64,000 nt of DNA from the NCBI GenBank assembly GCA_964537875.1, contig CAZIDN010000006.1, positions 1 through 64,000 on the forward strand, written 5' to 3'. The notes beneath the pieces are model-generated. The model was not told the origin of the DNA and searched no databases. It was given only the letters and a program-made list of their open reading frames with translations. A program made the position numbers and the translations under genes. Source of the stretch: JAPKZH01 sp964537875 (lineage in GTDB: Bacteria; Acidobacteriota; Aminicenantia; Aminicenantales; UBA4085). Below are positions 18,116-26,172 of the stretch, piece by piece. Every line of letters begins with the position of its first letter. Positions within the stretch are counted from its first letter, which is position 1.

Positions 18116-19993
18116 ATGGCCACGAAAAAACCTAAGCCTATGAAAAATATCGTCTTCTGGGCGGCCGCGGGCATCATCATCATCCTGCTCTGGAGCCTGC
18201 TTCAGACGCCCAACATCATCAAGAACGAAGTCCCCTTCAGCCAATTCCTCAACGAAGTCGAAGGAAACAAGGTTGAAGAAGTGACGATCACGGGAACCCA
18301 GGTCAAGGGGAAATATCAGGACGCCACAACCTTTAAGACCGTCCTGCCGCCCCAATATAATGACCTCGTCAAAGTCCTGCGCGATAATAAGGTCAACATC
18401 ATCGTCAAGGACGCGAACCGGAGCCCTTGGTTTTCCTACATCTTTACGTGGTTTTTCCCCGTCATCCTCATCGTCCTCTTCTGGGTCTTCTTCATGAGGC
18501 AGATGCAGTCCGGCGGCAACAAGGCGCTGTCCTTCGGCAAGAGCCGGGCCAAGCTCTTTTCCGGCATCCAGAAAAAGATGACGTTCAAGGACGTCGCCGG
18601 CATCGAAGAAGCCAAGGAAGAGCTCCATGAAATCGTCGGGTTTCTCAAAGACCCACAGAAATTCCAGAAACTCGGCGGCCGCATACCGAAGGGCGTCATC
18701 CTGATCGGAGCCCCGGGCACAGGGAAAACTCTACTGGCCCGCGCCGTTGCCGGCGAAGCGGACGTGCCGTTTTTCTCCATCAGCGGCTCGGATTTCGTCG
18801 AGATGTTCGTCGGCGTCGGCGCATCGCGGGTTCGCGACCTGTTCGAGCAGGGCAAAAAGCATGCGCCCTGCCTGATCTTCATCGACGAGATTGATGCGGT
18901 CGGCCGCCAAAGAGGCGCCGGCCTGGGCGGCGGCCATGATGAACGCGAGCAGACGCTCAACCAGCTCCTCGTCGAAATGGACGGATTTGATTCGAACGAG
19001 GGGGTCATCCTGATCGCCGCCACCAACCGTCCCGACATCCTCGACAGCGCTCTGCTCCGGCCGGGACGCTTCGACCGCCGCATCATCGTCAACATGCCCG
19101 ACGTCAAAGGCCGCGAGGAGATTCTCAAGGTCCACACGCGCAAGATCCCGCTCGACAAGGACGTCGACCTGAAAGTCCTGGCCCGCTCAACGCCCGGATT
19201 TTCGGGAGCCGACCTGGCCAACCTGATCAACGAGGCCGCCCTCAACGGCGCCCGTCTCATCCAAGATAAAGTCTATATGAAGGACATGGAATACGCCAAG
19301 GACAAAGTGCTCATGGGTGTGGAAAGAAAGAGCATGATCATCAGCGACGAGGAAAAAAAGAGCACGGCCTTTCATGAGGCCGGCCACGCCCTCATCGCGG
19401 CGCTCATTCCCGAAGCCGACCCCATCCACAAAGTCACGATCATCCCCAGGGGTCTCGCTCTGGGCCAGACCCAGCAGCTGCCCCTGGACGACCGCTATAC
19501 ATACAGCACAGAATATCTCGAAGCCCAGCTTTCCGTGCTCATGGCCGGCCGCGTCGCAGAGATCATTTTTCTGGAAAAAACGACCACCGGCGCCGCCAAT
19601 GACTTCGAGAAAGCCACGGAGATCGCCCGCAAGATGGTCTGCCAGTGGGGCATGTCGGACCTGGGCCCTCTGACGTTCGGCGAGCACGACGACCTGATCT
19701 TCCTCGGCCGGGACCTGGCCATAAACAAGAACTTCAGCGAAAAAACCGCGGAGCGGATCGACGAGGAAGTCAAAAAGATCGTCTGCCGGAATTATGAGCG
19801 GACTCAGCAGCTTCTCGAAAAGAACAAGGCCAAGCTCAAAAAAATCGCCAAGCTTCTCCTGGAAAAAGAGGTCCTGACCTCGGAAGAGATCGAGGCCGTC
19901 GTGGGGATCCGACGGTCCAAAAAGGCCGTCGAGAAACAACCGGACGTGAAAACGATCAAACCTTTGGATAAACCGGATTTAGCAAAAGTGTAA
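18116..19993 (+). CDS. ftsH: ATP-dependent zinc metalloprotease FtsH
   Basis: 625 residues from the ATG at 18116 (MATKKPKPMKN), chosen over the open frame from 18083 because AAAGGA precedes it. Transmembrane segment 1 (about 10-28), a short periplasmic domain, and segment 2 (about 110-130) anchor it in the inner membrane. The AAA+ domain has Walker A GAPGTGKT (about 198-205), Walker B CLIFIDEID and the second region of homology (TNRPDILDSALLRPGRFDR). The zinc protease motif HEAGH is at about 419-423. It degrades misfolded and regulatory membrane and cytoplasmic proteins. It leads the plus-strand block with folP, cdaA, cdaR and glmM; ftsH-folP linkage is common in bacteria. Confidence 0.97.
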   Translation: MATKKPKPMKNIVFWAAAGIIIILLWSLLQTPNIIKNEVPFSQFLNEVEGNKVEEVTITGTQVKGKYQDATTFKTVLPPQYNDLVKVLRDNKVNIIVKDANRSPWFSYIFTWFFPVILIVLFWVFFMRQMQSGGNKALSFGKSRAKLFSGIQKKMTFKDVAGIEEAKEELHEIVGFLKDPQKFQKLGGRIPKGVILIGAPGTGKTLLARAVAGEADVPFFSISGSDFVEMFVGVGASRVRDLFEQGKKHAPCLIFIDEIDAVGRQRGAGLGGGHDEREQTLNQLLVEMDGFDSNEGVILIAATNRPDILDSALLRPGRFDRRIIVNMPDVKGREEILKVHTRKIPLDKDVDLKVLARSTPGFSGADLANLINEAALNGARLIQDKVYMKDMEYAKDKVLMGVERKSMIISDEEKKSTAFHEAGHALIAALIPEADPIHKVTIIPRGLALGQTQQLPLDDRYTYSTEYLEAQLSVLMAGRVAEIIFLEKTTTGAANDFEKATEIARKMVCQWGMSDLGPLTFGEHDDLIFLGRDLAINKNFSEKTAERIDEEVKKIVCRNYERTQQLLEKNKAKLKKIAKLLLEKEVLTSEEIEAVVGIRRSKKAVEKQPDVKTIKPLDKPDLAKV

Positions 19994-19996
19994 GAG

Positions 19997-20890
19997 GTGA
20001 GGAAAGAACACACCTTCCAGGTCAAAAACCAAACATACTGTCTCGGCCGCCAGACCTGGATCATAGGCGTTGTGAACGTCACGCCCGATTCTTTTTATGA
20101 CGGCGGCCTCTACCAGGAGCCCGAGAAGGCCATTGATCACGGCCTGGGACTTCTCGCCGACGGCGCGGACATCATCGACGTCGGCGGAGAGAGCTCAAGG
20201 CCCGGTTCCGATCCCGTACCCGCCGAAGAGGAGATCCGGCGCGTCATCCCGGTGATATCCGGGCTGCGGAAAACGACCAAAGTCTTGATCTCCGTCGACA
20301 CGACAAAATTCGAGGTCGCCCAGGCCGCCCTCGACCACGGCGCCGATATCATCAACGACATCAGCTCCTTCAGCCTGGACCCCCGGCTTCTGAGCCTGGC
20401 CGCCCAGAACAATGCGGGCTTCATCCTGATGCATATGCAGGGAAATCCCAAAATCATGCAGGTCCATCCTTTCTATGAAGATGTCTTGAAAGAGATCCGG
20501 CTGTTTCTCGCCGAAAAAATGGAGATCGCCCTGGCCTACGGGCTCAAGAAGGAGAACATCATCATCGATCCCGGGATCGGTTTCGGGAAAAGGACCGAGG
20601 ACAATCTCCGGCTGCTCAACCGGCTCGATTTCTTCGAGGAGCTCGACCGGCCCATCCTGGTCGGCATCTCACGTAAGTCCTTCATCGGGAAAATTTTGAA
20701 CGCGCCGCCCCAGGACAGGCTGGAGGGGTCGATCGCCGCGGCCGTGGTCAGCATCCTCAGGGGAGCCAGCCTCCTCCGGGTCCACGATGTGAAGGCCGTC
20801 AAGCGGGCGGCGCTCGTGGCCGAAGCCATCATCAACGACGGCCGGGACAAGACTTTTGGGGAAGAGAATAAGAACCGCTATGTTCACTAA
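19997..20890 (+). CDS. folP: Dihydropteroate synthase
   Basis: 297 residues from a GTG three bases after the ftsH stop; the Shine-Dalgarno is weak, so translation is probably coupled to ftsH. The enzyme joins p-aminobenzoate to dihydropterin pyrophosphate in folate synthesis. Family motifs are complete: VNVTPDSFYDGG, DVGGESSRPG, ISVDTTKFEVAQAAL, NDISSF, IDPGIGFGKRTEDN and VGISRKSFIG. The length is slightly over the usual 270-285 because of N- and C-terminal extensions. It overlaps the cdaA start by 11 bases. Confidence 0.96.
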   Translation: MRKEHTFQVKNQTYCLGRQTWIIGVVNVTPDSFYDGGLYQEPEKAIDHGLGLLADGADIIDVGGESSRPGSDPVPAEEEIRRVIPVISGLRKTTKVLISVDTTKFEVAQAALDHGADIINDISSFSLDPRLLSLAAQNNAGFILMHMQGNPKIMQVHPFYEDVLKEIRLFLAEKMEIALAYGLKKENIIIDPGIGFGKRTEDNLRLLNRLDFFEELDRPILVGISRKSFIGKILNAPPQDRLEGSIAAAVVSILRGASLLRVHDVKAVKRAALVAEAIINDGRDKTFGEENKNRYVH

Positions 20891-21650
20891 CATCACGACC
20901 ACCCTCTCGCATTTCACTCTGACCGACGCGCTGGATATCCTCCTGGTCGCTTTCATCCTCTACTCCTTCTTCCTGTTGATCAAAGAATCCGGGGCTTACC
21001 AAATGGCCATCGGCGTCGGGGTGATCGTCCTGCTCTTGCTCATCGCCCGGTGGGGAAAATTCGTGGTGACGAACTGGTTGATCCGGAACTTTATCACCTA
21101 TTTGATCATCGCCGTCATCATCCTCTTCCAGGGCGAGATCCGGAGATTCATGGCCGGGATCGGGTCCCGGTCGTTCCGCAAACCGCTGGCCTTAAGGTCT
21201 TTCCAAGAAAAAATCGAAGACCTTTTTCTGGCAGTCGACTATCTCTCGCAGAAAAAGATCGGGGCCCTGATCGCTATCGAGAAGGAAATTTCCCTGGCCA
21301 ACTACGCCGACCGGGGCACCAAGATCGATGCCGTCCTCTCCAAAGATCTCGTCGTCAGCCTGTTCTTTCCCCATTCTCCCCTCCACGACGGGGCCGTCAT
21401 CGTCCAGGGCAACAAGATCATGGCCGCCGGCTGCCTTCTCCCCCTGCCGGCTTCTCACAACCTGGGGATCGAATTCTTGGCCAGGACGCGGCATCTGGCC
21501 GCAGTCGGGCTTTCTCAGGAAACGGACGCCGCCGTCATCGTCGTCTCCGAAGAGACGGGCGGAATCTCGCTGTCCACCCGGGGCGTCCTCAAGGGAATGC
21601 AGGACAAAGACCAACTCAAAGAGTACCTGCTTGAGTATCTAAAACAATGA
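20880..21650 (+). CDS. cdaA: Diadenylate cyclase CdaA (c-di-AMP synthase)
   Basis: 256 residues from the ATG at 20880, inside the end of folP; an upstream TTG at 20856 is a less likely start. Three N-terminal transmembrane helices (about 12-85) are followed by a DisA_N (DAC) domain with the DGAVIV motif (about 168) and RTRHLAAVGLS (about 201), then SEETG. It converts two ATP to cyclic di-AMP at the membrane. Order cdaA-cdaR-glmM is the conserved arrangement known from Firmicutes, where CdaR and GlmM modulate the cyclase. Confidence 0.95.
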   Translation: MFTNITTTLSHFTLTDALDILLVAFILYSFFLLIKESGAYQMAIGVGVIVLLLLIARWGKFVVTNWLIRNFITYLIIAVIILFQGEIRRFMAGIGSRSFRKPLALRSFQEKIEDLFLAVDYLSQKKIGALIAIEKEISLANYADRGTKIDAVLSKDLVVSLFFPHSPLHDGAVIVQGNKIMAAGCLLPLPASHNLGIEFLARTRHLAAVGLSQETDAAVIVVSEETGGISLSTRGVLKGMQDKDQLKEYLLEYLKQ

Positions 21651-22315
21651 TCAGATTCATCATCCACCTCTTGACAAGGAACTGGGCGCTGAAGCTTCTG
21701 GCCTTGGTCCTGGCCTTTATTCTCTGGCTGACCTTGATCCCCGAAGAAAAAATATTCTCCGAAAAAATTCTGAGCGTGCCTCTGGAAACCCGCAACATCC
21801 CCTCCGATGTGGAGCTCGTGGAAAAGCCTTCCTCCATGATTGAGGTCACCCTCCGGGCGCCCAACCGGCTCTTGGGAGAGATCTCCTCAACAGACGTCCA
21901 GGCCATATTGAACCTGGAAAGGGCCACCGTCAACCAGGAAGATTATCCCCTCAATCCTTCGATGGTCCGCGTTCCGCCCGATGCCAAGGTCAGCCGGATC
22001 TTCCCGAACAAAGTCCACCTCAAGCTTGAAAAGAGCAAGGCCGTGTGGATGGAAGTCTTCCCGGTCATCATCGGCAAGGCCAAGGAAGGATTTACCATCG
22101 ACAAGATCGAGCTCGTTCCCGCCAAGGTTTTTGTTAGGGGGCCGGAAAGCAAATTCAGTCCCAAGGACAGGGTCCAGACAAGCCCTGTCGATATCACGGA
22201 CCTTTCCCAGACCGGACAATTCGAAGCCGACCTGATCCTTCCCAAGCCGGATTTGAGGCTGGGCACAACTCAGACCAAGGTCCGGGTTAAGGTCTTCCTC
22301 TCCAAGCTGAAATAG
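21647..22315 (+). CDS. cdaR: CdaR/YbbR-domain regulator of CdaA
   Basis: 222 residues, overlapping the cdaA stop by four bases (ATGA), so translation is coupled. One N-terminal membrane anchor (LLTRNWALKLLALVLAFILWLTL trimmed to about residues 7-27) is followed by YbbR-type beta repeats facing the periplasm. WALKLLALVLAFILWL is the typical YbbR opening. In Firmicutes CdaR binds CdaA and tunes c-di-AMP synthesis; the same role is inferred here. The protein has about two YbbR repeats, fewer than the four of B. subtilis. Confidence 0.9.
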   Translation: MIRFIIHLLTRNWALKLLALVLAFILWLTLIPEEKIFSEKILSVPLETRNIPSDVELVEKPSSMIEVTLRAPNRLLGEISSTDVQAILNLERATVNQEDYPLNPSMVRVPPDAKVSRIFPNKVHLKLEKSKAVWMEVFPVIIGKAKEGFTIDKIELVPAKVFVRGPESKFSPKDRVQTSPVDITDLSQTGQFEADLILPKPDLRLGTTQTKVRVKVFLSKLK

Positions 22316-22322
22316 GCTCGGT

Positions 22323-22351
22323 TTGACCCCATTTTATTAATCCGTTACAAT
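22323..22351 (+). promoter_or_regulatory. Possible internal promoter for glmM using a repeat-derived -35
   Basis: TTGACC (22323-22328), 17-base spacer, TACAAT (22346-22351), 30 bases before the glmM start. The -35 lies inside GGTTTGACCCC, which equals the outer end of the palindromic repeat at 15599 and 31908, so a half-repeat may have supplied it. Confidence 0.5.
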
Positions 22352-22381
22352 TTAAAGCCGAATTAGGGTCTAAGGAGGTCC

Positions 22382-23728
22382 ATGAAAAAGCTGTTCGGAA
22401 CGGACGGAATCCGGGCTGTGGCTGGCGAATTCCCGTTGGATCCAGACTCCATCTTTGCCCTCGGCATAGCCCTTGTTGAACTCCTCGAGGCAGAGAAGCT
22501 CGATCCGAAGATCCTCATCGGGCGAGACACTCGGGAATCGGGAGCCTGGATGGAGGAGGCACTCCTCCAGGCCATCCGCCATGCCCATGGGGAAGGAATT
22601 TCGGCAGGCATCATCCCGACCTCGGCCGTTTCCTTTCTCACCAAGAAGCATGTCTTCTCGGCGGGAATCGTGATTTCCGCCTCGCACAACCCCTATCAGG
22701 ACAACGGCATCAAGATCTTTTCCTCCCAGGGCTTTAAAATCTCGGATGCCTGGGAAGCCCGGCTGGAAAAAGACATCCTCGCCTCCAAAAAGGCTTTTCG
22801 GAAGAAAAAAACCAAAATTCGACCCGAATCCGTATATCTTAAAGACTATAAGGGCTTTTTAAAAAGCCAGCTAGCCCATATCCGGCTTCCCAAGAGATTT
22901 AAAGTGGTCCTCGACTGTTCCAACGGCGCCAGCTCTCATGTCGCTCCTGAAGTCTTCAAGGATTTGGGCTTTGAGGTCGTGGCCATCAGCCGATCGCCGA
23001 ACGGCAAGAATATCAATGACGGCTGCGGTTCTCTCCATCCGGAAAACTTGGCCAAAACCGTGGTCAAGGTCGGGGGCGACATCGGCATTGCCTATGACGG
23101 GGACGCCGACCGCGTGGTCTGGGTCGATGAAAAAGGGAGGATCCTCAACGGAGACCATACGCTCTTTGTCCTCGCCGGGTTCATGAAAGACAAGGGACGG
23201 CTGAAATCGGACATGGTGGTCGCGACAAGCATGAGCAACATGGGCCTCGAGCTTGCCTTGGACAAGATGGGGCTGAAACTCGTCCGGACGAAAGTCGGCG
23301 ATAAATATGTCCTCGAAAAAATGATCGACATCCGGACGAACCTGGGCGGAGAGCAATCCGGGCACACGATTTTTCTGGACGACTGTCCTACAGGCGACGG
23401 CATCCTGACCAGCCTGAAAATGTTGGAAGTCCTGGCTTTGAAAAATCGCCCCTTTTCGAAGCTCATGGAAGGGCTCCAGGAATACCCGCAGCTTTTGCTG
23501 AACGTTCCGGTAGCCAAGAAAGTCGAGTTTCAGAAAATTCCCGAGATCGGCCAGGCCATCGAAGATGTCCAGCGCCAGCTCGTGGGCGGGGGGCGCTTGG
23601 ACGTCCGCTACTCGGGGACGGAACTGCTGGCCAGGGTGATGGTCGAAGCCCAAGACAGCGACCAAGTAACACGCTGCGCCCGGCAGGTTGCGGACGTGAT
23701 TGCCAAACATTTGGGGAAGCGAACATAA
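22382..23728 (+). CDS. glmM: Phosphoglucosamine mutase
   Basis: 448 residues; AAGGAGG lies six bases before the ATG. It interconverts glucosamine-6-phosphate and glucosamine-1-phosphate for peptidoglycan and lipopolysaccharide precursors. The phosphoserine loop ISASHNPYQDNGIK (about residue 100), the Mg2+ loop YDGDADR (about 239), the sugar-binding GGEQSGH and the phosphate-binding RYSGTE are all present. KLFGTDGIRAVAGE is the usual N-terminus. It closes the cdaA-cdaR-glmM group and may also have its own promoter. Confidence 0.96.
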   Translation: MKKLFGTDGIRAVAGEFPLDPDSIFALGIALVELLEAEKLDPKILIGRDTRESGAWMEEALLQAIRHAHGEGISAGIIPTSAVSFLTKKHVFSAGIVISASHNPYQDNGIKIFSSQGFKISDAWEARLEKDILASKKAFRKKKTKIRPESVYLKDYKGFLKSQLAHIRLPKRFKVVLDCSNGASSHVAPEVFKDLGFEVVAISRSPNGKNINDGCGSLHPENLAKTVVKVGGDIGIAYDGDADRVVWVDEKGRILNGDHTLFVLAGFMKDKGRLKSDMVVATSMSNMGLELALDKMGLKLVRTKVGDKYVLEKMIDIRTNLGGEQSGHTIFLDDCPTGDGILTSLKMLEVLALKNRPFSKLMEGLQEYPQLLLNVPVAKKVEFQKIPEIGQAIEDVQRQLVGGGRLDVRYSGTELLARVMVEAQDSDQVTRCARQVADVIAKHLGKRT

Positions 23729-23746
23729 AGAAAAAGATTCCGGGAT

Positions 23747-23775
23747 GGGGACATGAACCTTTGACACGTGTCCCC
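23747..23775. repeat. GGGGACA...TGTCCCC inverted repeat between glmM and pdxJ
   Basis: Arms 23747-23753 and 23769-23775 are perfect complements around 15 bases. The loop and right arm contain TTGACA (23761-23766), which with TTTATA (23785-23790, 18-base spacer) could form a promoter for pdxJ. A relative lies at 24766-24787. Confidence 0.55.
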
Positions 23776-23846
23776 AAACGGGAGTTTATATTAATCCCTC
23801 TCCCCCCTGAGAAAATTAAGGGAGGTAACGAGGTCGGAGGCAAACG

Positions 23847-24560
23847 ATGAGACTATCCGTCAATATCGATCATTTTGCCACATTGCGTGAGGCTCGGGGC
23901 GCCACGGAACCGGAGCCTGCCCTTTTCGCGCTGCTGGCCGAACAGGCCGGAGCGATGGGAATAACCACCCACTTGAGAACCGACCGCCGCCACATCAAAG
24001 AGCGGGACTTGGAGATCATCAGAAAAGTCATCAAGACCAAGCTCACCCTGGAGATGGCCGCCACCGAGGAAATGAAGAAAGTCGCTTTGAAGATCAAGCC
24101 CGATGTCGTCTGCCTGGTCCCCGAGAGGCCGGAGGAGCTCACGACCACCGGCGGGCTCGACGTCGTGGCGAACCGCAAAGCCTTAGCTCCTTACATTAAA
24201 GACCTGGCGAAAGGAGGGATCCGCGTCTCTATTTTTGTCGATCCAGAGCTCAAACAGATCCAAGCCTGCCGCGACCTCGGGGCGCCCCAGATCGAGATCC
24301 ATACGGGCATTTACGCGGACCTCAAGCCGGGCAAGGCATGGGACAAAGCCCTCGCCGATGTCCGGAAAGCGGCGGAATTCGGGGATAAGCTGGGTATCGA
24401 GGTCACGGCCGGCCACGGTCTCGATTACCGGAATGTCGGCCCGATCGTGGCGATTCCCCAGATCACCGAGCTCAGCATCGGGTTTTTCATCGTGGCCAGG
24501 ACGGCGGTCGTCGGGTTCACCCAGGCTGTTCGGGAGATGGTCGCTTTACTAAGAGGATAA
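23847..24560 (+). CDS. pdxJ: Pyridoxine 5'-phosphate synthase
   Basis: 237 residues, close to the family's usual 240. It condenses 1-deoxyxylulose-5-phosphate with aminoacetone-3-phosphate to give pyridoxine 5'-phosphate (DXP-dependent vitamin B6 pathway). RLSVNIDHFATLREARG, THLRTDRRHIKERD, ELHTG-like EIHTGIYAD and TAGHGLDYRNV motifs match PdxJ. The start is the ATG at 23847 preceded by GGAGGCAAACG. The stretch after it (24561-24803) holds no convincing gene, only a short inverted repeat. Confidence 0.95.
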   Translation: MRLSVNIDHFATLREARGATEPEPALFALLAEQAGAMGITTHLRTDRRHIKERDLEIIRKVIKTKLTLEMAATEEMKKVALKIKPDVVCLVPERPEELTTTGGLDVVANRKALAPYIKDLAKGGIRVSIFVDPELKQIQACRDLGAPQIEIHTGIYADLKPGKAWDKALADVRKAAEFGDKLGIEVTAGHGLDYRNVGPIVAIPQITELSIGFFIVARTAVVGFTQAVREMVALLRG

Positions 24561-24765
24561 GTCATGCCGGTGCGAAATGCTCTCCGAGGGCCCGCCCTGA
24601 CCCAGAGGGCCTTCTGGACGATGACGGATATTTCCCTCTGCCATAGAAAGATTTTAAGAGGAGATCACCACACCCAGAGGTTTGCAGCGGCTCCGCCGAA
24701 TGGCCATGGTAAAAAGCATTGCCATGACAAAATAAAAGACGATTTATTCATCAGGAAAAGAATTT

Positions 24766-24787
24766 GGGGACACAGCACGGTGTCCCC
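24766..24787. repeat. GGGGACAC...GTGTCCCC inverted repeat
   Basis: Perfect 8-base arms (24766-24773, 24780-24787) around a six-base loop, followed by TTTA. It is 17 bases before the amidohydrolase start and could also act as a weak terminator of pdxJ. Its outer motif matches the element at 23747-23775. Confidence 0.6.
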
Positions 24788-24803
24788 TTTATGAAATAAG
24801 GCC

Positions 24804-26033
24804 ATGACACTCCAAGTAAATTTTGACCGACTCAAAAAGGAAGTTGAGGAATTGGGCCGGATCGGCCGAGATCCGAAGGGAGGCATCACCCGGCCTTCGT
24901 TCAGCAAAGCCGACCTTGAAGCCAGGGTCTGGTTGAAAAAGAAAATCGAGGAAGCCGGACTTTCTTACCGCGTCGACGGGGCAGGCAATATTTTCGGGCG
25001 GCTCGGAGAAGGACCGGAAAAAACCGTTATGGTCGGCTCCCACATCGATACCGTCGTCAACGGCGGGATGTTCGACGGATCGGTCGGCGTCCTTTCGGGC
25101 CTGGAATGCCTGAGAAGAATTCAGGAGGAAGGCTACCGTCTCCGAAAGCCCCTCGAGCTCGTTTCTTTTACGGACGAAGAAGGAAACCTTGTCGGCGATT
25201 TTCTAGGGAGCCGGGCCTTTGTCGGGGAGCTGAACAAGGATCTGCTGGAAAAAGGGATGACCGCATTCGGCCGCCCCTTGAAGGAGATTCTGGCCGGGAC
25301 GGAATTCACGATCGAAAGCATCCTCAAAGCCCAAAACAGCGCCCCTGAAATTGAAGCTTATCTTGAGCTTCACATCGAACAGGGGCCGGTTCTGGAAACG
25401 GAGGATGTTCCGATCGGCATCGTCGATCTCATCACCGGCAAGCACTACCGCTGGTGCTCTTATATTGGAAACGCCAGCCATTCCGGCACGACGCCGCTCG
25501 AGCTCCGCCAGGACGCTTTTCTCGGGCTGGCCGATTTCGCTTTGAAAAGCACCCAATATGTGGCCACAAAATATTACGGAAGCATGGTGACGATCGGCAA
25601 AGTGAATGTCGCGCCCGGCGCGTTCAGCGTGGTGCCCGGCCAGGCGGATTTTTCCTTCGAATTCAGGAGCGGCTCCAAAGAGACGATGAGCGTCTTAGAA
25701 AGCGCGCTTTTTTCGCTGGCCGAAGATATCGCTTCGACGCGCGGCCTGGCGTTTGTTTCGAAGATCATTGACCGGACCGAGCCCGTCAAAATCCCGCCGC
25801 GGCTGATCAGCCTTCTTCAAGAAGAATGCCGGAAACTCGGCCATCCCTTTATGCCGGTGACGAGCGGGGCCGGCCATGATGCCCAGATTCTCGCCTCCAA
25901 GGCGGATGCGGCCATGATCTTTATCCCCAGCCCGGACGGAATCAGCCATTCCCCCCAGGAAACCATCCGCTGGGAAGATTTGGAAAAAGGCGCCAACCTC
26001 TTGCTGCAAGCGCTGCTGCAGCTGGCCTCCTAG
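24804..26033 (+). CDS. Zn-dependent amidase (N-carbamoyl amino acid/allantoate amidohydrolase type)
   Basis: 409 residues of the M20-like carbamoylase family. Metal ligands are visible in VGSHIDTVVNGGMFDG, TDEEGN, LELHIEQGPVLE and SGAGHDAQ, and the dimerisation/gate segment SHSGTTPLELRQDA is present. The family hydrolyses N-carbamoyl amino acids, ureidoglycolate/allantoate or similar amides in the cytoplasm; which one cannot be told from sequence. No hydantoinase or purine catabolism genes are nearby. A degenerate C-terminal copy of a paralogue lies 3.3 kb away at 29367-29432. Confidence 0.88.
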   Translation: MTLQVNFDRLKKEVEELGRIGRDPKGGITRPSFSKADLEARVWLKKKIEEAGLSYRVDGAGNIFGRLGEGPEKTVMVGSHIDTVVNGGMFDGSVGVLSGLECLRRIQEEGYRLRKPLELVSFTDEEGNLVGDFLGSRAFVGELNKDLLEKGMTAFGRPLKEILAGTEFTIESILKAQNSAPEIEAYLELHIEQGPVLETEDVPIGIVDLITGKHYRWCSYIGNASHSGTTPLELRQDAFLGLADFALKSTQYVATKYYGSMVTIGKVNVAPGAFSVVPGQADFSFEFRSGSKETMSVLESALFSLAEDIASTRGLAFVSKIIDRTEPVKIPPRLISLLQEECRKLGHPFMPVTSGAGHDAQILASKADAAMIFIPSPDGISHSPQETIRWEDLEKGANLLLQALLQLAS

Positions 26034-26039
26034 ATGACA

Positions 26040-26142
26040 GTAGCCGCTTCTCCGCTATAAACCGAAGCTTGAGGTGGTTAATGATGCGGTCCACTACCTG
26101 AAAATTCATGATCAAGTCGACGATCTTGCCGAGAAATCGCAA
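26040..26142 (-). pseudogene. Possible C-terminal remnant of an IS91/Y2-type transposase
   Basis: The minus strand reads MRFLGKIVDLIMNFQVVDRI then INHLKLRFIAEK before running into the antisense of the amidase. The pattern (RI..I.D...VDRII.HLKL.F.AE) resembles the tail of IS91-like transposases as I remember them. There is no start, no catalytic domain and no flanking end, so only a scrap remains. Confidence 0.35.
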
Positions 26143-26172
26143 ACAGGTTGACCCGAGTTAAATGAGTCTGTA

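Noticed and set aside
24564..24794. Possible 76-residue gene after pdxJ
   Set aside because: No ribosome site, no recognisable motif, and it ends within a short inverted repeat; I treat 24561-24803 as noncoding.
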